The notes: generated from the sequence alone by a model not told the origin. A stretch of 64,000 nucleotides of DNA from Paludibacter sp. (GCA_031292575.1 JARLGX010000035.1:62001-126000), one strand, 5' to 3'. Shown: positions 45,674 through 54,752, counted from the stretch's first letter. Numbers and translations are program-made.

Positions 45674-45701
45674 CAAAAGTAGCTCAAATTTATTATTTTT
45701 G
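45674..45701. promoter_or_regulatory. Back-to-back promoters of alaS and the M23 peptidase gene
   Basis: Minus-strand TACTTTTG (45674-45681) faces alaS and plus-strand TATTTTTG (45694-45701) faces the peptidase gene, 12 nt apart. Neither has an ideal TTG spacing. Two leaders of about 190 and 130 nt result; nothing else was recognised in 45474-45836. Confidence 0.55.
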
Positions 45702-45836
45702 CAGCAATTGTAATTATAAAATTTGTGATGAGTGGTTGATTTTCTTTTAGAAATGACTGATTGACATCCATTTTTCAGCAGAACTTAGGCTTGCGTGTTT
45801 TTTGATAAACACCCATGATAAACACGATATTTCTTT

Positions 45837-46805
45837 ATGGCTAAGAAAAAATTTCATTTCAATCCCGAAACTTTAAGTTACGAGCAAATTGAACATACAA
45901 TTTCACATTGGCTGAAACAATTGGCTATTCACGCCTTTTCGGGAGTATTTTTGGGGATAATATTTTTCTTTATATTTGTTTCTACTATTCAATCACCTCA
46001 GGAAAAACAACTTGGACAGGATAAGACGCACATGGAAGCTCAATATAAAGTACTACAGCGACAATTGGCAGAAGTTCAATATGTGATGTCTGATTTGGAA
46101 CAACGCGATGATAATCTTTACAGGGTAGTTTTTCAGGCAGATCCAATTCCACTTTCAGTGCGTAGAGGAAGTTCAGCTAATACCGATTATTATGAACAAC
46201 TGCTGGATATGACAAATTCAGAAATTGTTGTTTCCACTACCAAAAAGTTGAATGAGCTTAAAAAAGAGCTTTATATTCAGTCTAAATCCTATGATGAATT
46301 AGTGCTTTTGGCAAAAAATAATGAAACCATGCTGGCCGATCTTCCTGCAATTCAGCCTATTTCTAATAAAAATTTAATGCGCATGGCTTCAGGTTACGGC
46401 TGGCGTATTGACCCAATTTATCATACCCGACGTTTTCATGCAGGTATGGACTTTGCAGCACCAATAGGTACTGATATTTTTGCAACTGCTAACGGAACAA
46501 TTCAAAGTGCAGGTTGGGAGCAAGGTTATGGTAACTGCGTACAAATTAATCATGGATATGGTTATGTTACTTTGTATGGACACATGAGTGCCATTAAAGT
46601 ACGAGTTGGACAGTCTGTAAAGCGAGGAGAAATAATAGGTTTGGTTGGAAACACGGGTAGGTCAACCGGTCCTCACGTACATTATGAGGTGCATTTTAAA
46701 GGTCAAATTATGAATCCTCAAAATTATTATTATCTCGATTTGTCGCCTGCTGATTACGATAAGATGGTTCAAATGAGTAATAATGCCGGACAGATGCTGG
46801 ATTAA
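45837..46805 (+). CDS. M23 family (LytM-type) metallopeptidase
   Basis: 322 residues: short cytoplasmic tail, one membrane helix (about 32-52), a coiled-coil periplasmic stalk (about 60-165), then an M23 domain. The zinc ligands are visible in RRFHAGMDFAAP (H, D) and GPHVHYEVHF (H-x-H), with GYGWRIDPIYH preceding. It is a bitopic inner-membrane protein, cell-wall endopeptidase or amidase activator; the intact ligand set favours an active enzyme. A dispersed repeat follows its stop codon, before murI. Confidence 0.93.
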   Translation: MAKKKFHFNPETLSYEQIEHTISHWLKQLAIHAFSGVFLGIIFFFIFVSTIQSPQEKQLGQDKTHMEAQYKVLQRQLAEVQYVMSDLEQRDDNLYRVVFQADPIPLSVRRGSSANTDYYEQLLDMTNSEIVVSTTKKLNELKKELYIQSKSYDELVLLAKNNETMLADLPAIQPISNKNLMRMASGYGWRIDPIYHTRRFHAGMDFAAPIGTDIFATANGTIQSAGWEQGYGNCVQINHGYGYVTLYGHMSAIKVRVGQSVKRGEIIGLVGNTGRSTGPHVHYEVHFKGQIMNPQNYYYLDLSPADYDKMVQMSNNAGQMLD

Positions 46806-46808
46806 GAA

Positions 46809-46833
46809 AACCCCTAACCCGCCTAAAGGGGAA
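46809..46833 (-). repeat. Dispersed palindromic repeat, copy 2
   Basis: Reverse orientation: AACCCCTAACCCGCCTAAAG then GGGAA, just after the M23 stop codon (46803-46805). Confidence 0.8.
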
Positions 46834-46860
46834 CTTAATCACAACGATTCATTTAAACAT

Positions 46861-47742
46861 ATGGATAAAGATAATGTCATACAAAACAAAACTAACTCTG
46901 TTCCCTTTCAGGGGTTAGGGGCTTCAGGTCCAATCGGAATTTTCGATTCGGGCTATGGAGGTTTGACGATTCTGGAAAAAATTCGTGCAGAATTGTCTGA
47001 ATATGATTATATTTATCTGGGCGATAATGCCCGAACTCCTTACGGAACGCGTTCGTTTGATGTGGTTTATAAATATACATTGGAATGCGTGGAGAAAATG
47101 TTCGAAATGGGATGCCAGTTGGTGGTGTTGGCTTGTAATACAGCTTCTGCAAAAGCGTTGCGCACCATCCAACAACATGATTTACCAAAGATTGATCCAA
47201 ACAGACGTGTGTTGGGAGTTATTAGACCAACTGTGGAAGCCGTAGGGGCGATGACAAAAAGCAATCATATCGGGTTACTGGCAACTACCGGAACTGTTCA
47301 GTCGAACTCTTACCCACTTGAAATACACAAAATTCATGAAGATATCATCGTCACTTCCGAAGCTTGCCCTATGTGGGTTCCGTTGATTGAGAATAATGAA
47401 CATTTATCGGATGGTGCAGATTATTTTGTAAAAAAAAATGTAGAACATTTATTGGCTGCCGATTCACAGATTGATACAATTATGCTCGGTTGTACGCACT
47501 ATCCATTGTTGGAAAAGAAAATAAAATCTTTGTTGCCGGAAGGAATCAGAGTGGTTTCGCAAGGTGAAATTGTGGCAAAAAGTCTGGCAGATTATCTAAA
47601 ACGACATCCTGAAATGGAAAAACGTTGTACTAAAAATGCTTCTATCCGCTATTTCTCGACTGAATCTGTTGAAAAGTTTTCCTCATCTGCTTCTGTTTTC
47701 TTAAACGAAGAAATTCAGGCCGAACACATTGATTTGGGATAA
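46861..47742 (+). CDS. murI: Glutamate racemase with repeat-encoded N-terminal extension
   Basis: Makes D-glutamate for peptidoglycan. Catalytic cysteines are in VVLACNTASAKALR and LGCTHYPLLE; the substrate loop is GIFDSGYGGLTILEKI. The family normally begins a few residues before PIGIFDSG. Here the first usable start (46861) adds about 24 residues, of which SVPFQGLGAS is encoded by a dispersed repeat. No ATG, GTG or TTG lies in frame between the repeat and the IGIFDSG motif, so the repeat must be translated. 293 residues in all. An even earlier in-frame ATG at 46783 overlaps the M23 gene and is less likely. Confidence 0.93.
   Translation: MDKDNVIQNKTNSVPFQGLGASGPIGIFDSGYGGLTILEKIRAELSEYDYIYLGDNARTPYGTRSFDVVYKYTLECVEKMFEMGCQLVVLACNTASAKALRTIQQHDLPKIDPNRRVLGVIRPTVEAVGAMTKSNHIGLLATTGTVQSNSYPLEIHKIHEDIIVTSEACPMWVPLIENNEHLSDGADYFVKKNVEHLLAADSQIDTIMLGCTHYPLLEKKIKSLLPEGIRVVSQGEIVAKSLADYLKRHPEMEKRCTKNASIRYFSTESVEKFSSSASVFLNEEIQAEHIDLG
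46902..46923 (+). repeat. Dispersed palindromic repeat, copy 3 (inside murI coding sequence)
   Basis: TCCCTTTCAGGGGTTAGGGG: CTTTAG of the consensus is TTTCAG here, which removes an in-frame TAG. It encodes PFQGLG. Confidence 0.8.
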
Positions 47743-47750
47743 TTTCAGAT

Positions 47751-48473
47751 TTATATCAAAATCCGTTTATCTAAAAAGTTTTGAAATGATTCTTTGTAGG
47801 AATCTGAAACAGGAATGTAGGTTTTGCCGAAAACTATCCGATTGTGTTCTACAACTTTAATTTTATTTTTTTGAATTATAAACGATCTGTGAACCCGCAT
47901 AAATGATTGTTCCGGCAGCATTTCTTCCATGGCTTTCATGGTTATATGCGAGACAATGGGTTGCATTTCACCTTCCAGATAAATCTTCAAATAATCTTTC
48001 AGGCCTTCGATGTAAAGTATTTTGTTGAGTTGTACTTGCATAAGTCGGTAGTCGGATTTTACGTAGATGCAATCAGTTGAACCTATACCTTTTTCGGATG
48101 TTGCTTTTTCGGTGATTTGCTGCCATTGAAGTGCTTTGTTAGCCGCAAGTAAAAAGTCGGAATAGCTGAATGGTTTCAGTAAATATTCCAGCGCATTTAC
48201 TTTGTAACTTTCCAGTGCATATTTTTCAAATGCAGTTGTAAAAATAATTCGAGTTTTTTCCGGAACTAAGCGTGCAAATTCCATCCCGTTGAGTTCGGCC
48301 ATTTGTATATCGAGGAAAATCAAATCGGGTGGGGTTTCGCGAACTGATTCTACTGCCGCTACTGCCGACGAAAATTTGCCTGTCAGTTTCAAAAAAAGGG
48401 TTTTGCTTACGTACATCTCAAGCAATCCCAAAGCTAACGGCTCATCGTCGATAATAAAGCAACTGAGTGTCAT
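47751..48473 (-). CDS. LytTR-type response regulator
   Basis: 240 residues: receiver domain (acidic pocket D9/D10, phospho-acceptor D55 in LIFLDIQMAELNG, conserved Lys in EYLLKPF) and a C-terminal LytTR DNA-binding domain (YVKSDYRLMQVQLNKILYIE, FMRVHRSFIIQKNKIKVVE). It overlaps the upstream kinase gene by 4 nt, showing translational coupling. It is the last gene of the efflux operon and probably controls it or a related envelope response. It is convergent with murI, with an 8-nt gap. Confidence 0.93.
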   Translation of the reverse strand: MTLSCFIIDDEPLALGLLEMYVSKTLFLKLTGKFSSAVAAVESVRETPPDLIFLDIQMAELNGMEFARLVPEKTRIIFTTAFEKYALESYKVNALEYLLKPFSYSDFLLAANKALQWQQITEKATSEKGIGSTDCIYVKSDYRLMQVQLNKILYIEGLKDYLKIYLEGEMQPIVSHITMKAMEEMLPEQSFMRVHRSFIIQKNKIKVVEHNRIVFGKTYIPVSDSYKESFQNFLDKRILI

Positions 48474-49534
48474 AATTCAATGTTGTTTTCGAGTGGAATA
48501 ATAAGTTCTGCAACAAAGGTATCATTTTCTTTTTCGGTACGCAATATATGTTTGTGAGGATAAAGAATTTCCAGTCGCCGGCGTAAATTATCAAGTCCGA
48601 TTCCTGAACCGCTTTGATCAGATTCATCCTTGGGGAAATAACTGTTTTTAATGGTACAATTCAGCTGTTTATCGTTGTTCTGATGAATATTAATATCGAC
48701 AAACGAAGGCTGCGATGAACTTATTCCGTGCTTAAATGCATTTTCGATTAGTGTTATAAATAGCAGCGGAGCAACAGCTTTATCTTTTTCAACTACGTCG
48801 ATATTTATTTTCATGTCAACATTTGTGGTCAATCGGATTCGCATTAATTCTACATAATTATGTATGAAATTTAATTCGCGATCTAATAGCACAAAATTTC
48901 CATCATTTTCATACAAAACATAACGAAGCAGTTTGCTAAGTTCGAGCATTGATTCCTGTGCTTTTTCGGGACTTAATGCAATCAGCGCATAGATATTATT
49001 CAGTGTGTTGAATAAAAAATGAGGATTCAGTTGTTGTCGTAAATTTTTAAGCTCTGCTTCTGTGCGTTCTTTTTTTTCTTCCTGTCTTTGTGCTTCAGTA
49101 ATATACCATTTCCCGGTCATCTTAATAGCCACACTAAGTATTGCAACAATGACCATTGTAAGGATATCCCGAATCAAAAAAAATGTATCCAAATTGGGTA
49201 TTTTCTGTTGCATTGCTTTTGAATTAGGCATTACAGGCATAGTGGCAACTTGCCAGAAGTGAACAGCAGCACCTACTATTACCACCAACAGAAAATTATA
49301 CAATAAAAATTTTCCGGTTTTTCGTTGAAATAAGATTTTTTCAATTAACTGGAAATAATTGAGATAAAAAACCAACAGCATTGATGAAACAACCACCGCG
49401 TTATGAAACATTTTGTCCCAGATATTAAAATCTGAATCTTTCCAAAAAATCAAAAAGGGTAAAAAGAAAACCAATCCCCAAGCTATAAAATGGATGAGGA
49501 ATTGCAGAAGGTTTTTATTTCGTGTTTGAGTCAT
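48470..49534 (-). CDS. LytS/YehU-type sensor histidine kinase
   Basis: 354 residues: four membrane helices in the first ~140 residues, then a His_kinase domain with the phospho-acceptor in LRQQLNPHFLFNTLNNIYAL (H172) and an HATPase region with TLIENAFKHGISS and GSGIGLDNLRRRLEILYP. Partner of the LytTR response regulator that overlaps its end. It starts 54 nt after the permease gene in the same orientation. No extracellular sensor domain is visible, so the signal is probably membrane-borne. Confidence 0.93.
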   Translation of the reverse strand: MTQTRNKNLLQFLIHFIAWGLVFFLPFLIFWKDSDFNIWDKMFHNAVVVSSMLLVFYLNYFQLIEKILFQRKTGKFLLYNFLLVVIVGAAVHFWQVATMPVMPNSKAMQQKIPNLDTFFLIRDILTMVIVAILSVAIKMTGKWYITEAQRQEEKKERTEAELKNLRQQLNPHFLFNTLNNIYALIALSPEKAQESMLELSKLLRYVLYENDGNFVLLDRELNFIHNYVELMRIRLTTNVDMKINIDVVEKDKAVAPLLFITLIENAFKHGISSSQPSFVDINIHQNNDKQLNCTIKNSYFPKDESDQSGSGIGLDNLRRRLEILYPHKHILRTEKENDTFVAELIIPLENNIEL

Positions 49535-49588
49535 TGTTCAATTTTATTTGACAAAGATAAAAATAATATCAGTTATTCTGATTTAATT

Positions 49589-50809
49589 TTATTCATATCG
49601 TAAAGCTTCAATCGGATCCAGTTGAGATGCTTTTTTGGCAGGATACCAACCAAAAAATACGCCGGTAATTGTACATACCAAAAACGATAGAAAAACAGAA
49701 TATGGTTGTACGGAAATAGGCCAGTGGATAACTAATTTGATCAGTAACGATGCACCACCACCCAGTATAATACCAATAATGCCGCCGGTAAAACTGATGA
49801 GTATCGCCTCAATCAGAAATTGTGATAATATATCCCGTCCCTTAGCTCCAATAGACATACGTAGCCCTATTTCGCGGGTACGCTCGGTGACCGAAACATA
49901 CATGATATTCATAATTCCGATACCTCCTACCAATAATGAAATGCCGGCTATACAAGCCAAGAGGATAGTCAAAATATCGGTGGTTGACGTGAGCATTGAG
50001 CTTAGTTCTTGCTGCGAACGTACATTGAAATCGTCCTGATCCGAGGCCTTAAGTTTGTGGTTTGTACGCAAAATAGTGGAGACTTCGGAAATGGCTTTTT
50101 CAGTTACATTTTCAGAAAGGGCTGATGCGAAAATTCCCTGAATGTACGTGATGGCTAACACCCGTTTTTGAATAGTGGTGTAAGGTGCCAGTACGATATT
50201 GTCCTGATCCATTCCCATTGTATTATAGCCCTTTGCTTTAATAGTTCCAATAATGGTAAAAGGAATTTTATTAAATCGAATTACTTTCCCGACAGGCTCT
50301 TCGCCATTTGGGAACAGGTTTTTTATGATTGTTTGTCCCACAAGGCAAACTTTGGCTGCACTTGCAACTTGCTGGCGCGAAAACACATTCCCCTCATCGA
50401 CTTCCAGTTTCCGAATGTCCAGGTACTCAGGTGTAACACCCGAAATAGAGGCCGGATAGTTATTTCCGCCGTATATGAATTGACCGCCACTGCTTACCGA
50501 AGGTGAAACGGCAGCAATATAGGATGTTTTGTCGCGAATGGCATAATAATCTTCCAGTTTCAGCGACTGCATATCGCTGCTGCTTTGTCGTACACCGCCC
50601 ATCATACCTGTTCCGGGCTGAATCATAATCATGTTCGATCCCATTTGCGATATTTGAGACTGAATACTTTTTTTCGATCCTTGCCCCACGGCTAACATGG
50701 TAATGACCGATGCCACTCCAATGATAATTCCCAACATGGTTAGGAAAGCTCTCATTTTATTGTTGTTGAGGGCCCGAAGCGATATTTTTATTAAGTTACC
50801 TATATTCAT
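49589..50809 (-). CDS. MacB-type ABC transporter permease
   Basis: 406 residues: N-terminal membrane helix after NLIKISLRALNNNKMRAFLT, MLGIIIGVASVITMLAVGQG, a MacB periplasmic domain (about 45-260), then a FtsX domain with three helices (GGIGIMNIMYVSVTERTREI, GLRMSIGAKGRDILSQFLIE). It ends LDPIEALRYE, typical of this family. It works with the separate ATPase at 51107 to drive a tripartite MacA-TolC-like exporter. The 297-nt gap before it, in what should be one operon, holds the 41-bp hairpin array. Confidence 0.94.
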   Translation of the reverse strand: MNIGNLIKISLRALNNNKMRAFLTMLGIIIGVASVITMLAVGQGSKKSIQSQISQMGSNMIMIQPGTGMMGGVRQSSSDMQSLKLEDYYAIRDKTSYIAAVSPSVSSGGQFIYGGNNYPASISGVTPEYLDIRKLEVDEGNVFSRQQVASAAKVCLVGQTIIKNLFPNGEEPVGKVIRFNKIPFTIIGTIKAKGYNTMGMDQDNIVLAPYTTIQKRVLAITYIQGIFASALSENVTEKAISEVSTILRTNHKLKASDQDDFNVRSQQELSSMLTSTTDILTILLACIAGISLLVGGIGIMNIMYVSVTERTREIGLRMSIGAKGRDILSQFLIEAILISFTGGIIGIILGGGASLLIKLVIHWPISVQPYSVFLSFLVCTITGVFFGWYPAKKASQLDPIEALRYE

Positions 50810-50905
50810 TGTTTCCAGTTTTTAAATCTTTATTCTATATCTTTGGAATTTTGCCGGTATTTTGCCTTTTTTTGTAGAATGTTCAATTGTTTTCATTTCA
50901 TACAT

Positions 50906-51082
50906 CTACGAATTGTAGAAGGTTCAAAAGAGTTCCATTCGTTAATCTACAAGTTGTAGAAGGTTCAAAGTAGTCCATTTTGCTAATCTACAAGTTGTAG
51001 AAGGTTCTAAGTAGTCCGTTTTGCTAATCTACAAGTTGTAGAAGGTTGTACGGCGTCTGTTTCGTTTATCTACAAGTTGTAT
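50906..51082. repeat. 41-bp tandem array with palindromic core, five units, inside an operon
   Basis: The palindrome CTACAAGTTGTAG starts at 50906 (variant CTACGAATTGTAG), 50947, 50988, 51029 and 51070 (last base changed), an exact 41-nt step. Between cores, AAGGTTCAAAGTAGTCCATT is partly conserved and partly variable. It lies between the ATPase gene (ends 51107) and the permease gene (starts 50809) and would be transcribed as a series of small hairpins. The spacer-like parts are too short and too similar for CRISPR. Confidence 0.85.
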
Positions 51083-51106
51083 AAAATGATTCTATACTTA
51101 ATTTTT

Positions 51107-51850
51107 CTAATCCTCTTGTTTTGGCAAAGCATCAAGCATCTTTTTTGCCGATTCAATATGGTCGTTTGCCGAATCTTTAATCACTTTTCCATCCCGAAGC
51201 ACAATGTTTCTGTTTGTAAAAGCTGCTAATTCAGGGTTGTGTGTTACAAAAATTATGGTTCGTCCTTTGGCGTGCAATTCCTGAAACAGCACCATGATTT
51301 CGTATGCCGTTCGTGTGTCAAGGTTTCCGGTGGCTTCGTCGGCCAGAATCAAAACAGGGTCATTGACTAACGCGCGGGCAATGGCAACGCGCTGCATTTG
51401 TCCTCCCGACATTTGATTTGATTTGTGGTACAACCGGTCGCTCAGTCCAACAGCATCAAGTGCCTTAATCGCTTTTTCCCGACGTTCTTTCCCTGTATAA
51501 TCAGGATTATATTGCAGCGGTAACTCCACGTTTTCAACGGCTGTGGTTTTTGCTAACAAGTTGTATGACTGAAAAACAAATCCAATCTTTCTGTTTCGCA
51601 GGGTAGAGCGCTCGTTTTTATTCATGCTGCTGACTGCTACGTTATCAAGATAATATTCCCCTTCGGTTGGTGTGTCCAAACATCCTAGCAGGTTCAGCAT
51701 GGTTGATTTCCCCGAACCGCTGGATCCCATGATGCTTACAAACTCGCCTTCGTAGATGGAGAATGAAACTCCACGCAAGGCGTGCACTGTTTCATCTCCA
51801 ACTTGGAAGTTGCGTTTGATGTTTTCTAATCGTATTATGGCTTTGCTCAT
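51107..51850 (-). CDS. ABC transporter ATPase, MacB/LolD-like
   Basis: 247-residue cytoplasmic ATPase: Walker [11 protein letters not shown] (after IMGS), Q-loop [20 protein letters not shown], signature [15 protein letters not shown], Walker [13 protein letters not shown] and the H-loop VTHNPE. It energises the separate MacB-like permease at 49589. In E. coli MacB both parts are fused; here they are split, as is common in Bacteroidota. It starts 5 nt after the membrane fusion protein gene. Confidence 0.95.
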   Translation of the reverse strand: MSKAIIRLENIKRNFQVGDETVHALRGVSFSIYEGEFVSIMGSSGSGKSTMLNLLGCLDTPTEGEYYLDNVAVSSMNKNERSTLRNRKIGFVFQSYNLLAKTTAVENVELPLQYNPDYTGKERREKAIKALDAVGLSDRLYHKSNQMSGGQMQRVAIARALVNDPVLILADEATGNLDTRTAYEIMVLFQELHAKGRTIIFVTHNPELAAFTNRNIVLRDGKVIKDSANDHIESAKKMLDALPKQED

Positions 51851-51855
51851 AATGT

Positions 51856-53067
51856 TTATTTTTTTGAACCGTTTCTGCCTTTGAAGTTTGGCATAAATGG
51901 GCTTTTTTCTGAAGAGTCATTGGGTGTTGAGGAGTCGTCGGTCAATGATTTTTGATCTAAAACCACTAATTCATCGTTGGATAAACCTGATGTAATTTCA
52001 GTATTTGCCATATCAGCATCACCAATTGCAACAATTTTATTTTTAATAGTATTGCCATCTTGAACCCAGACTATACGTTCGTTTTCTTTTAGGGTTTTAC
52101 CAAGTTCCTTGTTTTCGAAAATTGTATATTTGCTATTTTTCAATGACTCCATATCCGGTTTGAAACTAAATACTTTATTTGGCAAAGTTTGTACGTCGCT
52201 TTTCTCAACCGTGTAAATGGTGATATTTGCTGTTAAACCTGGTTTGAGTTTCAAATCCTTGTTAGTCGTGTTCACCACAACCTGATATGTTACCACATTT
52301 GATGTGACAGTAGATTTTAGCCTGACCTGGGTTACTTTTCCCGAAAATTGGTCGTTTGGAAATGCATCCACTGTAAATGTTACCCGTTGGCCTTCTTTTA
52401 CGTTGCCTATATCAGCCTCATCCACGTTGGCCACAACCTGCATTTTTGTCAGATCCTGTGCAATGTCAAACAAAGTAGGAGTGCTGAATGATGCTGCAAC
52501 TGTCTGTCCTTGTTCTACCGCACGCGAAACAATTACACCGTCGATTGGCGAATAAATAGTAGCATAATTCAGGTTGGTCTGCGCTTTTTTCAAATTAGTC
52601 TGATTGAGTTTGTAAGTTGATTCAGCTAATTCATAATTGTATTTTGCTGTCTCAAAATCGATGTCACTAATTAGATTTTTGTCATGAAGCTCCTTCGAAC
52701 GGTCAAAATTCTTTTTCTGAAAATCATATTGGGTTTTGCTGGAGTTCAAATTCAGGAGTTGCGAATTGTAGTCCGATTGTAAATTGGTTTTATCCAGTTC
52801 AGCCAGAATTTGGCCTTTTTTCACTACCGAATTGTAGTCTACATAGATTTTTGAAATAATTCCGGATACTTGTGTACCAACAGTAATTTCGGTAATTGGA
52901 TCAATGGTTCCCGTCGCGGTAACGCTGGTAGTGATCTTGTTAAGCGACATTTTTGTAGTCTCCAGTCGAAAAGCATTTTTCGGCGATTCTTTTTTAAAAA
53001 TGTAGAATCCTAATGCAATTACAACTACGCTTATCACTGAGATGATAATGATTTTTTTCTTTTCCAT
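51856..53067 (-). CDS. MacA-like membrane fusion protein
   Basis: 403-residue periplasmic adaptor (HlyD/RND-type). One N-terminal membrane helix (about 5-23), biotinyl-lipoyl-like halves GTQVSGIISKIYVDYNSVVK and YSPIDGVIVSRAVEQGQTVA flanking a coiled-coil hairpin (about 95-165), then beta-barrel and membrane-proximal domains (FTVDAFPNDQFSGKVTQVRL; LKPGLTANITIYT). A polar Ser-rich tail follows. It links the MacB-like permease and ATPase to the TolC-like channel. 10-nt gap from tolC. Confidence 0.95.
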   Translation of the reverse strand: MEKKKIIIISVISVVVIALGFYIFKKESPKNAFRLETTKMSLNKITTSVTATGTIDPITEITVGTQVSGIISKIYVDYNSVVKKGQILAELDKTNLQSDYNSQLLNLNSSKTQYDFQKKNFDRSKELHDKNLISDIDFETAKYNYELAESTYKLNQTNLKKAQTNLNYATIYSPIDGVIVSRAVEQGQTVAASFSTPTLFDIAQDLTKMQVVANVDEADIGNVKEGQRVTFTVDAFPNDQFSGKVTQVRLKSTVTSNVVTYQVVVNTTNKDLKLKPGLTANITIYTVEKSDVQTLPNKVFSFKPDMESLKNSKYTIFENKELGKTLKENERIVWVQDGNTIKNKIVAIGDADMANTEITSGLSNDELVVLDQKSLTDDSSTPNDSSEKSPFMPNFKGRNGSKK

Positions 53068-53077
53068 ATTGTATGTT

Positions 53078-54394
53078 TTATTTTATTTCTAATGGTAAAT
53101 CCTGATATAAATTAAGCATTTGTACGTTCATTATGCTGAGATATTTAGCTTGAAGCAGACTTTGTTTGGCAGCCAGCAAATTATTTTTTTCTGTCAGCAA
53201 ATCCAGTGTGTTTTTCAGACCAAGACTAAATTGTTGATCAATTAAGTCGTAACTGGTCTGCAAAGCTTTCACTTTCTCGGTTGCCGAAACGTACTGGCTT
53301 TGTGCTGATAAAGCGTCCTGATAGGAAGATTCCACTTCGGTAAGCAAACTTTTTTCAGCATCTTGCAGGTTCAATTGGGATGTTTTTTCGCTCAAGCGAT
53401 TGATTTCTAATGTTGATTTATTGCTTCGATTCGTGAAAATCGGGATACTTACCGATATACCGATTCCGTCATTAAAGCCATCTTGTAATTGTTGTCCGAA
53501 ACTGAAGCCCGATAATGTTGAATTGTTAGTGGCGACACTGGCATTAAGATTTATTTTGGGCAAGAAATTAGCTTTAGCTTTTTCAGTTTCCAATCCGGCA
53601 GCCTGAATGTTCAATCTGCTGCTTTTAATCTGGGGCATTACATTTAATGCATTTTCGTATACTGTTTGTAGAGCCGGCAGCGGCTTCAGAATATCTACAT
53701 CATTCAATGTTGGAATCCCGATTTTAAGTTCATCTTTTACACTTAGTTCCAGCAATTGTTTCAGGTTTAGTTTTTGTGTTTCGAGGTTATTTTTGGCTAC
53801 CACCAGTTGGTATTTATCGGAACTGAATTGAGATTCGAGTTGTGCCAAATCAACTTTCGATATACTTCCGGCAGCAAGTAAGTTTTTACCGCGATCGAAC
53901 TGGAATTTTGAAACTTCAACCGTTGCACTGTCGATGTTAACCGTTTCGGCGGCATATAATATTTGCAGATAGGATTGAAGAATCGAAAACTGGATAGTCT
54001 TTTGTGAATACTGTACGTTAAACTGACCTACCTGTTCGAGTAATTTTTGCTCGCGGATGTTTTTTTCAGTTTTGCCACCATCAAACAAAAGCATCGAACT
54101 GCTTAATCCGTAACTTCCGGCGTAAGTGTTGATTGCAGCCCCAGTTGCAGGAAATGGTGAGTTTGTAAAACTTTGGTTGATTGATCCCGAAAGCGATGGG
54201 AGTAGTTGTGCTTTGGCTTGTTTGGCTGTCACTGTACTTTGTTCCAGTGTAATCTTGCTTTTCTGAATCTGAATGTTATTTTTCAACGCATAGTTAATGC
54301 ATGTTGTTAAATCCCATTGTTGGGGCTTGTCTTGTGCTGAAATGCTCGTTGTAATTATCAGCAAAAAGCTTAGAAGGATTGTTTGTATTTTCAT
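53078..54394 (-). CDS. tolC: TolC-family outer-membrane channel
   Basis: 438 residues from ATG 54394: signal peptide ending TSISA-Q, then two tandem outer-membrane efflux protein repeats (WDLTTCINYALKNNIQIQKS ... and the second half from about 260), with long helices and barrel strands, ending LNLYQDLPLEIK. It is the first gene of the exporter operon. The longer frame to 54508 is rejected because the promoter -7 box (54422-54429) lies inside it. Confidence 0.93.
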   Translation of the reverse strand: MKIQTILLSFLLIITTSISAQDKPQQWDLTTCINYALKNNIQIQKSKITLEQSTVTAKQAKAQLLPSLSGSINQSFTNSPFPATGAAINTYAGSYGLSSSMLLFDGGKTEKNIREQKLLEQVGQFNVQYSQKTIQFSILQSYLQILYAAETVNIDSATVEVSKFQFDRGKNLLAAGSISKVDLAQLESQFSSDKYQLVVAKNNLETQKLNLKQLLELSVKDELKIGIPTLNDVDILKPLPALQTVYENALNVMPQIKSSRLNIQAAGLETEKAKANFLPKINLNASVATNNSTLSGFSFGQQLQDGFNDGIGISVSIPIFTNRSNKSTLEINRLSEKTSQLNLQDAEKSLLTEVESSYQDALSAQSQYVSATEKVKALQTSYDLIDQQFSLGLKNTLDLLTEKNNLLAAKQSLLQAKYLSIMNVQMLNLYQDLPLEIK

Positions 54395-54421
54395 CTGTTC
54401 GTAATTGATTTGATTCGGTGT

Positions 54422-54452
54422 CAAAAGTAGAACAGACAATATAGTGTTGCAA
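54422..54452 (-). promoter_or_regulatory. Promoter of the efflux operon
   Basis: Minus-strand TACTTTTG (54422-54429) with TTG (54450-54452) at 20-nt spacing; ATG about 28 nt downstream. Confidence 0.75.
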
Positions 54453-54503
54453 GTAAATTCGACGAATAGGATGGTTTTGTCGACAGAAAGACTTAAATAA
54501 AAT

Positions 54504-54543
54504 AACAACAGTCGTTTTGCAAGTTTGCAAAGCGACTGTTGTT
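54504..54543 (-). terminator. Hairpin terminator between the winged-helix gene and tolC
   Basis: Perfect 11-bp stem AACAACAGTCG / CGACTGTTGTT, with a loop that itself holds TTGCAA palindromic bases. The minus strand continues TATTTTATTT. It lies 18 nt after the stop at 54561. Confidence 0.8.
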
Positions 54544-54560
54544 TTAAGAAAATAGTTTCC

Positions 54561-54737
54561 TCACTTAGGTTGCCAAAAGCAATTTTTTGGTGATACTATA
54601 GCCTCTTCTGCTTTCAGTACTTTCATTGCTTTATCCACTTCTTTGCGTTCGAGTCCGGTTAGCTCAACTATTTTACCTGCGTTTAAAGGCACTCCGGCTT
54701 TTTTCATTGCTTCCAATACTTGTTCTTTTGTTTCCAT
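54561..54737 (-). CDS. Small winged-helix-like protein, 58 aa
   Basis: [20 protein letters not shown] and [20 protein letters not shown] form a compact three-helix DNA-binding-like unit, followed by [17 protein letters not shown], probably the wing. Such ~58-aa single-domain proteins are recurrent in Bacteroidota, usually annotated as transcriptional regulators; function unknown. It has a proper start, a terminator after its stop and a dispersed repeat just upstream of its ATG. Confidence 0.8.
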   Translation of the reverse strand: METKEQVLEAMKKAGVPLNAGKIVELTGLERKEVDKAMKVLKAEEAIVSPKNCFWQPK

Positions 54738-54752
54738 AATAATCTAAAATTT

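Noticed and set aside
46783-46860. Upstream start for murI within the M23 gene
   Set aside because: It would be translated through the M23 stop region and another repeat copy; ATG 46861 is sufficient and better placed.
50906-51082. CRISPR-like array
   Set aside because: The 41-bp period with conserved inter-core sequence, no true spacers and no cas genes makes this a tandem hairpin array.
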